Part shown: in pieces, positions 33,009 through 40,919 of the stretch
Numbering within the stretch: the stretch's first letter is position 1
Layout of the letters: every line of letters starts with the position of its first letter
Assembly (NCBI GenBank): GCA_947572385.1
Contig: CANPBX010000018.1
Location: forward strand, 1 to 42,280
Origin: an uncultured Clostridia bacterium
GTDB lineage: Bacteria; Bacillota; Clostridia; Oscillospirales; Acutalibacteraceae
DNA: 42,280 bases
Reading direction: 5' to 3'
Program-made: the position numbers and the translations under genes
Notes under the pieces: model-generated
The model's database searches: none
The model's input: the letters and a program-made list of their open reading frames with translations, nothing else
What the model was told of the DNA's origin: nothing

Positions 33009-34061
33009 ATGATAACCCTAAAAATCTGGCACGGCCCCATGCGGACTACACTGACCCTCCCCCTGCGCGGAGCAGAAATTCAAAAGGCGCTCGTCAAAGC
33101 GTTCCGTACTGCGCCCTCCAAAGTAGTGGCAGACGATGTATCCCCAAAGGAGCTGGCCCTGCTGGATGGGAAAGAAATCGATCTGGATGAACTGAACTTC
33201 CTGGCCAGGGGCCTCGACCGATTTGCCCCGTATGAGAAAGAACAGTTTTGGGCGGCGGTGCAGGTAGAGCAACCCTCAGACCTCAAGGCGCTCATCAACC
33301 TGTCATTCAACATGGAGAGGTATACGCTGGTGCAGAATGCCACCGACCTCACCGCAGGGCGCGACCCGCTAAACATCGAGAACGGAACTCCCACCACCTA
33401 CGGCCTGCTCTTCACGAGCAAGGATGTGCCGTACCGGGAGGTCTACCACGGCGCCACTTTTCCCTACTGCGAGCCTCGCCGGGACATTGTCGCCGTCGCT
33501 CAGATGGAATATGGCTCAAAAACCGAGTACCTGTACCTGCCGGAAGATGAACTCGCCATCATCAAGGCCGCCCGGCGGATGGGCGCGCCCTCCCCGGATA
33601 TGTGCAAGGTGGCTTTCACGGATTTTATGCTGGACAATTCAACCTGGATACAGCACCTGGAAACCATGCTGTGTGAGCATGGCCTCGGGGTGGCAAACGA
33701 ATTGGCCGACACACTCCCAAAAACCACTGAAGGCTTGGAGAAGCTGGCGGCGGTTGTGGAGTACGCAGATGTTTCCGGCAGCGGTGAGGTCATGAGAATA
33801 GCCCGGCATCTGGACGATTTTGTGTTCATCAAGGGCGCTGAAACGGATGAGGCTGTAGGCCAACATTTTGTGGATCACCACAGCGAGTACAGCGCTTCGC
33901 CGGAGTTGGCAGACTATATCGACTTTGACGCTCTGGGCAATCAGATCAGCGAAGATCGTGAGGGGCAGTTTGTTGATGGAGGCTTCATATGCATGGACAG
34001 CGGCTGTTCGCTGGAAATGATTATGGAAGATGACCAGGACCTTGCAATGAGAGGAATTTAG
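33009..34061 (+). CDS. ArdA-like antirestriction protein (long form)
   Basis: A 350-residue acidic protein. The stretch IDLDELNFLARGLDRFAPYEKEQFWAAVQ...DLKALINLSFNMERYTLVQNATDL resembles the helical, DNA-mimicking ArdA domain, which blocks type I restriction enzymes during DNA entry. A second part (TTYGLLFTSKDVPYREVYHGATFPYC, then YLYLPEDELAIIKAARRMGAP) and a repeat of the LGVANELADTLPKTTEGLEKLAAVVEY pattern suggest two related modules. The strong negative charge fits a DNA mimic. Proteins like this are carried by conjugative elements of gut Firmicutes. GGAAGGAG precedes the ATG. The family call is from pattern recognition and is moderately certain. Confidence 0.62.
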   Translation: MITLKIWHGPMRTTLTLPLRGAEIQKALVKAFRTAPSKVVADDVSPKELALLDGKEIDLDELNFLARGLDRFAPYEKEQFWAAVQVEQPSDLKALINLSFNMERYTLVQNATDLTAGRDPLNIENGTPTTYGLLFTSKDVPYREVYHGATFPYCEPRRDIVAVAQMEYGSKTEYLYLPEDELAIIKAARRMGAPSPDMCKVAFTDFMLDNSTWIQHLETMLCEHGLGVANELADTLPKTTEGLEKLAAVVEYADVSGSGEVMRIARHLDDFVFIKGAETDEAVGQHFVDHHSEYSASPELADYIDFDALGNQISEDREGQFVDGGFICMDSGCSLEMIMEDDQDLAMRGI

Positions 34062-34062
34062 T

Positions 34063-34908
34063 ATGATAAAAGTTAAAATTACCAATAAAGCCGGGGCATC
34101 CCTCCAGAGGGAACTGCCCACCGACATCTATCAACTCTACCACGATATGCGGGAGGCAGGCATCAGCAAGCCTCCCAAAAATATCCTGCTCCATGACGAT
34201 AAGGACGTGGAGGTCAACCTGTCCTGCGACAGCGAGATTGGTAGCCGCCTGATGCGGCTCTTCGGCAAGAACGATACCCTGGCTGATACCAATACCGTGG
34301 CCTTTGCCATGTCTACTGCCAGAGAGGAAATCCTCACAGACTTGGAGCAGAACATCATCCACAACCAATATCTTACCAAGGAAATGTTGCTCGATGATAT
34401 CAAGGCCATGACCCAAGCCGCAGGGCCGGTCAAGCTCACATTCTACTGCCCCCTGGTGGGCCAGCTTGACGATGGCGAATACGACGAGTATATCGACGTG
34501 GGCAGCGGGTTCCTGGCGGCGTATCAGGAGCGGATCGAGCAGGCCATCGCCGGTGAACAGGCCCCCGGGATGGGCGACATGGCTCAGTATTTGGGCGATG
34601 ATTCTGGTGTAGCCGAAAAACTCATGTCCGCAGTTTGGACGGTAGAGGACATCGACGGCAAGCTGTTCGGCAGGATCGACTGCCACCTGAAAGAGCCGCT
34701 CACGGATTCGGAGCTTGCTTCGCTACGAGATGAAGTCCTTGGGCAATGCTCGGACGGCCTTTGTGAAGGTTTCGAGCAACGGCCCATCGAAACCGACGAG
34801 GGCGATCTCTACGTTTCCTACTGGAACAGCAGTGATGATTATTTTCTCTGCACCGAAGATGAACTGGATGAGTACCTGGAACCCCATCATGGGATGGGTG
34901 GAATGTGA
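34063..34908 (+). CDS. Conjugative-element-type acidic hypothetical protein, possibly antirestriction-related
   Basis: A 281-residue acidic protein that starts one base after the preceding stop. The C-terminal pattern PLTDSELASLRDEVLGQCSDGLCEGFEQRPIETDEGDLYVSYWNSSDDYFLCTEDELDEYL resembles proteins that travel with ArdA genes on integrative conjugative elements. The middle has YDEYIDVGSGFLAAYQERIEQAIA. No catalytic motif is seen. The charge and operon position suggest a role in protecting or establishing incoming DNA, which is inference. I cannot name its family with certainty. Confidence 0.6.
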   Translation: MIKVKITNKAGASLQRELPTDIYQLYHDMREAGISKPPKNILLHDDKDVEVNLSCDSEIGSRLMRLFGKNDTLADTNTVAFAMSTAREEILTDLEQNIIHNQYLTKEMLLDDIKAMTQAAGPVKLTFYCPLVGQLDDGEYDEYIDVGSGFLAAYQERIEQAIAGEQAPGMGDMAQYLGDDSGVAEKLMSAVWTVEDIDGKLFGRIDCHLKEPLTDSELASLRDEVLGQCSDGLCEGFEQRPIETDEGDLYVSYWNSSDDYFLCTEDELDEYLEPHHGMGGM

Positions 34909-34925
34909 AAAATGGAGGTAACACT

Positions 34926-35222
34926 ATGAACGAATGGGATAGATTACACCGAATGGCGGAGTATTACAAGGCTGAGTACCCCAGCGGCACCCGGATCATG
35001 CTGCTGAGCATGGGCGAGGATATGCATCGTGTCGAGGATAACACACGCGGTACTGTGCTCACTGTGGATGACATCGGCACCCTCCACTGCAAGTTTGACA
35101 ATGGTAGGGCGCTGGGGCTCATCCCCAACGAGGACTCTTTCCGCAAGCTGACCGAGGAAGAACTGGCAGAGGAACAGGAGCCGGCCATGGACGAAGATGA
35201 AGATTTTGGAATGAGAATGTGA
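34926..35222 (+). CDS. DUF4314 domain protein
   Basis: A 98-residue small protein common on mobile elements of Clostridia. YPSGTRIMLLSMGED, then GTVLTVDDIGTLHCKFDNGRALGLIPNEDSF match DUF4314, an SH3-like fold of unknown role. A frame opening at 34905 exists, but GGAGGT lies six bases before the ATG at 34926, so that start is used. The C-terminus is acidic (EEELAEEQEPAMDEDEDFGM). It is the third gene of the cargo operon. Confidence 0.8.
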   Translation: MNEWDRLHRMAEYYKAEYPSGTRIMLLSMGEDMHRVEDNTRGTVLTVDDIGTLHCKFDNGRALGLIPNEDSFRKLTEEELAEEQEPAMDEDEDFGMRM

Positions 35223-35258
35223 GGTGTAGTTCAGTATAGTGAAGTGGTCGGATGGCAG

Positions 35259-35957
35259 ATGGCTATCCGATTTTTTGATATGTTCGCGGGGATCGGCGGT
35301 TTCCGCTCCGGCCTGGAGGGTGTGGGCGGCTTTGAGTGCGTCGGTCATTGCGAGATAGATAAGTATGCGAATCAGGCATATAACGCCATGTATGATACGG
35401 AAGGAGAATGCTTCTTTGAGGACACCAGAACCATCAACCCCGGTCAGATGCCGGATATCGACCTTATTTGCGGCGGCTTCCCTTGTCAATCTTTTTCAAT
35501 CGCTGGAAAACGGAGAGGATTTGCAGATGACGCCAGAGGAACGCTCTTTTTTGAGATTGCCCGTCTTGCCGCCAGTAAAAGACCTGCATTTCTGTTGCTT
35601 GAGAATGTTCCCGGATTGCTTTCGCATGACGGCTGCCGGACGTTTGCGACCATCCTCAGTACGCTGGATGAACTGGGGTACGATGTCGCGTGGCAAATGC
35701 TTAACAGCAAGAATTTTGGAGTCCCCCAATCCCGCAAGAGGGTGTATATTGTCGGATATCTTAGAGACCGATGTGCCGGAGAAATACTTTCTTTCACAGA
35801 CGCAAATGGAGCGGCTCTTGAGCAAGTCCTACCTGGGCCAGAGGGGTGCCGGGTCTACTCCCCCAGCGGAGTGTCCATTACAGGTATTCAGAGCAGTTTC
35901 CAGCGCGGCAAATTCTTCTCCGGTCAGGTCTACATTCCAGGCACCCAGGTTTTCTAA
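35259..35957 (+). pseudogene. C5-cytosine DNA methyltransferase, truncated after motif VIII
   Basis: The frame carries motif I (RFFDMFAGIGGFRSGLEG), motif IV with the catalytic Cys in CGGFPCQSFSIAGKRRGF, motif VI ENVPG and motif VIII QSRKRVYIVGY, and goes on to EGCRVYSPSG. Around 35870 it switches into antisense of an aldo/keto reductase, adding about 25 meaningless residues before the stop. The target-recognition domain and motifs IX-X are lost, so it should be inactive. An intact enzyme would protect element DNA from restriction, which fits the ArdA neighbours. GTG at 35244 is an alternative start. Confidence 0.85.
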
Positions 35958-36178
35958 AATGCGATTCTGATTTTTAGAACCGGGAATAGGCACTACATTC
36001 GGGTATTTGTGCAGCATCCAGGCCATAGACAATTGTGCGTTTGTAGCATTTTTCACGGCAGAAAACTTTGCCAGTATATCCAGAATGGGTTGGTTGGCTT
36101 GAATATTTTCCTTAGAAAGCTGTGGTACAAATTTCCGCACATCATCCCCATCAAATTGGGTTTCGGTTGTTACTATAG
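35877..36178 (-). pseudogene. C-terminal fragment of an aldo/keto reductase
   Basis: On the minus strand the frame reads ETQFDGDDVRKFVPQLSKENIQANQPILDIL, then LSMAWMLHKYPNVVPIPGSKNQNRILENLGA, the last third of a YakC-type NADP aldo/keto reductase including the IPGSK cofactor loop. It begins directly at the MATE stop codon, without its N-terminal 200 residues, and ends at the junction with the methyltransferase fragment, without its natural C-terminus. It is thus broken at both ends. A GTG at 36140 could start it but would give no functional enzyme. Confidence 0.85.
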
Positions 36179-37579
36179 TTAGGCCGCTTGCAAGCGTTTC
36201 TTCTGGGCCTTAAAGGCGCTTTTCATCATGGGAGCATAGCATATCACACACAGGAGCGTGGAGGTAAACCAGCAGGCGGGGCTTGCAAAGGTCATGCCCA
36301 GGAAGCCGATGCGGTAGACCAGCAGATAGGTAACGGCGGCGCGGGTCAGGATTTCGGAGATGCCCACTGCCATCGGGATAACGGATTTTCCCACCCCGGT
36401 CAGAGCGAACCGCACGATGAAATTTACTCCCAAAATCACATAGAACAGGGAGGTAATGCGGATGTACTGTATGGCCGCGCTGAGGATCTCTGTTTCTGCC
36501 GGGTCTATGAATATCTGCATGAAGTACCGGCCAAAAAGCTGAACCAGCACGGTCAGCCCAACGCTGATTGCCACCGTCACCCACAGGCACTTTTTCACAC
36601 CCAGCCGCACCCGGTCCAGGGCGCCTTTTCCGTAATTCTGCGTAGCAAAGGTGGAAATGGCCGTGCCGAACGCACCCATCACTTGATATACCAAGGTATC
36701 CATCTTGCTTCCCGCAGTGTACGCCGCCACATCGCCGCTGCCCAGGGAGTTCAGCGCGGCCTGCAGCACCAGGAAACTCACGGCCAGAAGGGAACTGAAA
36801 AATGCCATGGGGATGCCCGTTTTCAAGTGCTGGACAGCCATGCCACCGTCCCATTTCCAGTCGGATTTGGAGAGCTGGCACTCCGGCACCTTACGGGCCA
36901 TGTACCAAAGGCACAGCAGGGCGGATGCTAACTGGGAAATGACCGTTGCCACAGCCACGCCCATGACGCCCCAGCCAAAGGCCAGCACGAACAGCAGGTC
37001 AAGCCCTACGTTCAAGAGGGAGGTCAGCACCAGGAACAGCAGGGGGATCACACTGTTGCCAAAGGCCCGGAGGACTCCCGCCTCGTAATTGTAGGCTGCC
37101 GCTGCCGCAGTACCGGCAAAGGTTATAACAGAGTACAGCACCGCGTCGTCCATGATGTCAGCGGGTGTGTTGATCAGACGGAACAGGCTGCGGCAGAGAA
37201 CAATGCCCGACACGGTGATGACGGCGGAAATCCCGGTGATCAGGATGATGCCGTTGGTGATGGCGTTCCTGGTTTTCTGCCGGTCTCCGGAGCCGAAGTG
37301 CTGGGCAATAACCACAGACATTCCGCTGGTCATGCCAATCATCAGGCCCAATAAAAGCTGGGTCACGGGCGAGGTCACGCCCACAGCCGCCAGGGCATTG
37401 GACCCTACGCCCCGGCCTACTACAGCGGTATCTACCATACTGCAAAGCTGCTGGAACAGGTTGCCGATCATGATCGGCATGGCAAAAGAAATCATGATGG
37501 GCAGTATTTTGCCCGATGTCATATCCGTTGATTTGGATGAATTGGACAGCCAGCTTGTAAGTTTCTTTGTGATTGTCAT
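36179..37579 (-). CDS. MATE family multidrug efflux transporter
   Basis: A twelve-segment MATE antiporter of 466 residues that exports drugs or metabolites using sodium or protons. FAMPIMIGNLFQQLCSMVDTAVVGRGVGSNALAAVG and the mirrored second half (TGIPMAFFSSLLAVSFLVLQAALNSLG, then TAGSKMDTLVYQVMGAFGTAISTFATQNYGKG) are typical. The start at 37579 is preferred over 37612 because GGAGGGG lies six bases before it. The gene is intact, although both neighbours are broken, which suggests selection for keeping it or recent arrival. Confidence 0.93.
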   Translation of the reverse strand: MTITKKLTSWLSNSSKSTDMTSGKILPIMISFAMPIMIGNLFQQLCSMVDTAVVGRGVGSNALAAVGVTSPVTQLLLGLMIGMTSGMSVVIAQHFGSGDRQKTRNAITNGIILITGISAVITVSGIVLCRSLFRLINTPADIMDDAVLYSVITFAGTAAAAAYNYEAGVLRAFGNSVIPLLFLVLTSLLNVGLDLLFVLAFGWGVMGVAVATVISQLASALLCLWYMARKVPECQLSKSDWKWDGGMAVQHLKTGIPMAFFSSLLAVSFLVLQAALNSLGSGDVAAYTAGSKMDTLVYQVMGAFGTAISTFATQNYGKGALDRVRLGVKKCLWVTVAISVGLTVLVQLFGRYFMQIFIDPAETEILSAAIQYIRITSLFYVILGVNFIVRFALTGVGKSVIPMAVGISEILTRAAVTYLLVYRIGFLGMTFASPACWFTSTLLCVICYAPMMKSAFKAQKKRLQAA

Positions 37580-37610
37580 GTTCGTCCCCTCCAGGTGGTT
37601 TGTTGTTTCC

Positions 37611-37639
37611 ATTATAGCGCGGGTGGAGCTTTATGTCCA
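37611..37639 (-). promoter_or_regulatory. Promoter of the first MATE gene
   Basis: On the minus strand TGGACA (37634-37639) and TATAAT (37611-37616) have a 17-base spacer; the start would be near 37604. No clear operator dyad is seen. Confidence 0.7.
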
Positions 37640-37829
37640 ATGCTTAGTTTGAATGTTGATTCATTCCTAACAAGCATGGGATGTGTGATAGGATAACAGG
37701 CGGAATAAATCAGGTGAAACGATAATATTGAATAAAAGATTATTCTTAAAAAGCGTAAGGAATCCTGTTAGAGATTTTTCCCGCTTGTACTATGCCTTTT
37801 AGGCATAAGGATATATGCGCAATAAGCAT

Positions 37830-37858
37830 TTGCAAAAGCCATTATAAGTTGGTACAAT
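37830..37858 (+). promoter_or_regulatory. Promoter of the internally deleted aldo/keto reductase
   Basis: TTGCAA (37830-37835) and TACAAT (37853-37858) are 17 bases apart; AAGGAGG then lies seven bases before the ATG at 37889. A small dyad, TATGCC-TTTTA-GGCATA (37791-37807), lies upstream. The remainder of the 37640-37829 interval shows no gene. Confidence 0.75.
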
Positions 37859-37888
37859 ATGAAAAACAGTATGCAAGGAGGATGGATC

Positions 37889-38747
37889 ATGGAATACCGT
37901 ATGCTGCCCCATGGCGGGGAGAAAATCGACGTCATCGGTTTTGGCACCAGTTCCATAGCAGGCAGCGGGGACAAAGAAATTCCAGCAGTTCGACTGCTTT
38001 AACTGGATGAAAGAAATGAAAGCTAAGGGCTTGATCAATACCATGGGCTTCTCCTTCCATGGCACCGCCGAGCTTCTGGATGAGGTCCTGACCGACCATC
38101 CGGAGATGGAATTTGTTCAGCTGCAGCTGAACTATCTGGACTGGGAAAGCGAGTGGATCCAGTCACGGAAATGCTACGAGGTGGCGTTAAAGCATAACAC
38201 CCCCATCATCGTTATGGAGCCGGTCAGGGGCGGCACCCTGGCAAAGGTCCCGGCGGAGGTGGAGGAGCTGTTCAAGCAGCATGACCCCAACGCTTCTGTA
38301 GCCTCCTGGGCGGTGCGGTTTGCGGCCAGCCTGCCGGGGGTCATGATGGTGCTTTCCGGCATGAGCAGCCTCCAGCAGATGGAGGATAACCTCAGCTATA
38401 TGGAAGATTTCCAGCCGCTGACCGAGGAGGAGAGGGCCATGGTCGGCAAGGCGGCGGATATGATCAACGCCCAAATCGCGATCCCCTGCACAGGCTGTTC
38501 CTACTGTACCGAGGGCTGTCCCAAGAAAATCGCCATTCCGCAGTATTTCTCTCTATACAATGAGGATATGCGGGAGCATTTGGAGGAGAAAGGCTGGACG
38601 GTCAACTTCGCCAATTACGGACACCTGACCCTAAAATTCGGCAAGGCTGCGGATTGCATCGCCTGCGGCCAGTGCGAGGGGATGTGCCCTCAGCACCTGC
38701 CTATTATTGAGCATTTGCAGACCGTTTCCAAGCATTATGACATATAG
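37889..38747 (+). pseudogene. Ferredoxin-type aldo/keto reductase with an internal deletion
   Basis: The 5' end is intact: a good ribosome binding site and MEYRMLPHGGEKIDVIGFGTSSIAGSGDKEI. After about 31 codons the frame enters a stop at 37999-38001, while the rest of the protein resumes in another frame from about 37987 (FDCFNWMKEMKAKGLINTMGFSFHG). Roughly 100 residues of the barrel, normally carrying the catalytic Asp/Tyr/Lys, are missing. The 3' part is well kept and ends with two 4Fe-4S motifs, CTGCSYCTEGC and CIACGQCEGMC. A product from the ATG at 38007 would lack the active site. Confidence 0.9.
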
Positions 38748-38799
38748 TGAAGAATCAGTAAATTGTGCCCTTTGAGCATGATTTAACAACAGAATAAGC

Positions 38800-38843
38800 A
38801 TTTTACAAACTGCGGTTTTTGTGCTATACTGAGTTTGTAAAAT
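38800..38843 (+). promoter_or_regulatory. Promoter enclosed in an 11-bp perfect inverted repeat
   Basis: ATTTTACAAAC (38800-38810) and GTTTGTAAAAT (38833-38843) are exact complements 22 bases apart. Between and within them lies a good promoter: TTTACA (38802-38807) and TATACT (38825-38830) with a 17-base spacer. The arms cover the -35 and the start site, as for a repressor operator. Only about 70 bases separate it from a terminator, so no protein gene is served; a nine-codon frame (ATG at 38871) is the only small open frame. Confidence 0.75.
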
Positions 38844-38909
38844 CCTAAAGGCTCTGGTTGGGGTCATCGCCATGAATTCGGTGGAGATCCAGACAAAATA
38901 AAGCAGCAT

Positions 38910-38948
38910 AAAAAAGGCCGATGAGTAAAAGCAGCTCACCGGCCTTTC
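38910..38948. terminator. Bidirectional terminator between the orphan promoter and the racemase gene
   Basis: GGCCGATGAG (38916-38925) and CTCACCGGCC (38935-38944) pair with one G-T, with AAAAAA before and TTTCT after. On the minus strand it gives a stem followed by TTTTTT just after the racemase-like stop at 38962, and on the plus strand it ends the short transcript from 38837. Confidence 0.88.
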
Positions 38949-38961
38949 TATATTCATTTTA

Positions 38962-39615
38962 TCATCCTTTAGTCAACTCATCCACAAACGGCTCCATACT
39001 GTCGAATACAGGGGTTTCCATATCCCGCAGCCTGGGCATAATGCGGGTCATGGGGACTTGTGGGATGATGTACGCACTGTATTCCTTCTGGTGTTTCCGC
39101 AGATACCGTTCCATATAAGCGTCTGCCAGTTCTGCACTGCCGGTTTCGGCCAGACAAATTTTGGCTGTCTCCACACAGATAGTGGATATCTCTACCTGTT
39201 TCCCTGCTTTTTGTGCAGCGGCTTCTACTGCTCTTTTGGCTGGATCCAATGGCAGTGTGTTCATGGCGATTACGGCTATCCTTCCGCCATCGGGAGTGAC
39301 TTCCAGCGCCCGATTGGCCAGCACATCATCATACACCACAATGGGGAGGGACACTCGTTTCTGAACTTCTTCGATGCCGGGCTTGATCAGGTTGCACAGA
39401 AGCCCAATGCGTTCACATCCAGCGTCGATGAGCTTGTTGAAATCTGCGGCCAAAACTTCATGTACCTTATCATCTGCCCGCTCTCCGGCTGTGAGAAAGT
39501 GCTCCCACACGCAGCCGTCTACATAGTGGACGATCTCCACGCCGGGAGATCTTGCGGCGATTTTCTCCAAGGTTTCACAGTTGTTCGGTGCTGTTTGGAT
39601 AATTCCAATTTTCAT
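38962..39615 (-). CDS. Asp/Glu/hydantoin racemase-like protein
   Basis: A 217-residue member of the aspartate/glutamate racemase superfamily. KIGIIQTAPNNCETLEKIA is the first strand, CNLIKPGIEEVQKRVSLPIVVYDD carries the first candidate catalytic Cys, and a repeat half follows (RIAVIAMNTLPLDPAKRAVE). The second catalytic Cys, normally in a GCTE motif, is not obvious: the equivalent YIIPQVPMTR lacks it, so racemase activity is doubtful. The start at 39615 follows GGAGGG by ten bases; the ATG at 39633 has no such site. It is the last gene of a four-gene minus-strand run. Confidence 0.75.
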   Translation of the reverse strand: MKIGIIQTAPNNCETLEKIAARSPGVEIVHYVDGCVWEHFLTAGERADDKVHEVLAADFNKLIDAGCERIGLLCNLIKPGIEEVQKRVSLPIVVYDDVLANRALEVTPDGGRIAVIAMNTLPLDPAKRAVEAAAQKAGKQVEISTICVETAKICLAETGSAELADAYMERYLRKHQKEYSAYIIPQVPMTRIMPRLRDMETPVFDSMEPFVDELTKG

Positions 39616-39637
39616 CTGCTGTTTTCCCTCCATATAG

Positions 39638-40357
39638 TCAGTTTTCTCTTGCGTTTTTAGGCTTATAAGTCAGCATAAGCCCATCGCCATCGACTTGCTC
39701 AGCGCTAACAAAGGATAGCGCTACCGGGTGGGATTCTTCATCTTCCATGCGTTTGAACAGAGTGTTGGAATGGGGATCACCGTCCACCACAGGGAGCAGC
39801 ATCACCTTGATCTCGTCGATGAGACCGTGGGAAAGCAGCGTCCAGTCAGCATAAGCGCCCCCGGAGATGATGGCCTTGCGGAGATTGAATTTGCTGTAGA
39901 GCTTTTCCATCATCAACACAGGATCCAGCCTTTCTTTTCCGCAGAAGATATAGGAAATGCCGTGTTCACGCAGGTATTCCAAGTAGTCGTCGGAGATGTC
40001 CTCCGTCAACACATGGATGATGCCATGTACCCCACGATTCCTTACTTCAATGGTAGGAGAGTCGTAAGCGATACCGCCGTCAGGGCTGATGGCTACATAA
40101 TAGCGGCCGGTTTCACAGGGGGCAGCGTAGTCCTCGCGGGGATACGTTTTTAGGGCTTTGGGCAATTCTCCTACCCGCCCTGCCGCGAACATTGCCATGG
40201 TCACCGCGCCGTAAATTGTTGCGTCTGCGTGCATATCCAACCAACGCTGACGGAACACCTCTGTTGCGGGAGCAGCCTCGGGCATACGGCCATAGTCTCC
40301 GTCAATGTGGCCCTCCATGCTGAGGTTCAAATAGCAAGTTGTATAGGGTCTGTTCAT
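39638..40357 (-). CDS. RibD C-terminal/dihydrofolate-reductase-like oxidoreductase
   Basis: A 239-residue NADPH-dependent reductase-fold protein. It starts NRPYTTCYLNLSMEGHIDGDYG, has the conserved DATIYGAVTMAMF, and ends with ISGGAYADWTLLSHGLIDEIKVMLLPVVDGD, matching the GGA...LL..GLVDE block of RibD reductase domains. No deaminase domain is attached, so it is not a full RibD; small-molecule reduction or resistance is possible. The start at 40357 follows AAGGAT; a longer frame from 40420 overlaps the flavodoxin gene and lacks support. Confidence 0.85.
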   Translation of the reverse strand: MNRPYTTCYLNLSMEGHIDGDYGRMPEAAPATEVFRQRWLDMHADATIYGAVTMAMFAAGRVGELPKALKTYPREDYAAPCETGRYYVAISPDGGIAYDSPTIEVRNRGVHGIIHVLTEDISDDYLEYLREHGISYIFCGKERLDPVLMMEKLYSKFNLRKAIISGGAYADWTLLSHGLIDEIKVMLLPVVDGDPHSNTLFKRMEDEESHPVALSFVSAEQVDGDGLMLTYKPKNAREN

Positions 40358-40395
40358 CGATTTGCTATCCTTTCTTTTTTGATTTCGGAAACAGC

Positions 40396-40878
40396 TTATA
40401 CGCCCAGGCTCTCCGCCCATTTTTTTAAATCATCTACACTGGGGTTCCCGTTCAAAAGCTTTCCCTCAATCATCTTGGCAGAAGGGTCAACGCTCCCCTT
40501 CAGGCCGTCCAGTGTTTTTCCGAAGCCGCTGCCGCCAGAGGTCGCAAACAGCACGATGGTCTTACCGCTGAAATCGTACTTCTCCAGGAACGTGTTGACA
40601 ATTGTGGGCGCGATGTACCACCAGATCGGGAACCCAACAAATATCACGTCATAATCGGCAACGTGAGCGTCCGTGCCGGACATGGCAGGACGGGATGCCG
40701 GATCTTTCATTTCTATGGTGCTGCGGGCATGATCATCGCGCCAGTCAAGGTCTGCCTTGGTATAGGCAATCTCCGGCTCTATCTGGTACAGGTCCGCGTT
40801 GGCGGCCTGTGCCAGCTTCTGTGCAATAGCTGCGGTGGTCCCTTCGGCACTGAAATAGGCTACTAATTTTTTGCTCAT
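40396..40878 (-). CDS. Flavodoxin
   Basis: A 160-residue FMN electron carrier of the flavodoxin_4 kind. The phosphate loop is LVAYFSAEGTTAAIAQKLA at 5-23, the FMN-ring loop GFPIWWYIAPTIVNTFLEKYDFSGKTIVLFATSGGSGFG follows, and the length is normal. It may deliver electrons to the RibD-like reductase next to it; that is inference from adjacency. AAGAGGAAG lies before the ATG. Confidence 0.92.
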   Translation of the reverse strand: MSKKLVAYFSAEGTTAAIAQKLAQAANADLYQIEPEIAYTKADLDWRDDHARSTIEMKDPASRPAMSGTDAHVADYDVIFVGFPIWWYIAPTIVNTFLEKYDFSGKTIVLFATSGGSGFGKTLDGLKGSVDPSAKMIEGKLLNGNPSVDDLKKWAESLGV

Positions 40879-40919
40879 GATGTCTTCCTCTTAAAATGTA
40901 ATATGTAGTTATTGTAAAA

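Noticed and set aside
38631-38957. A minus-strand 108-codon frame over the orphan promoter
   Set aside because: It contains the terminator and the antisense end of the reductase pseudogene; no ribosome site or domain is seen.
38962-39615. Naming the gene as an active aspartate or glutamate racemase
   Set aside because: The second catalytic cysteine motif is not visible, so only a superfamily-level call is made.
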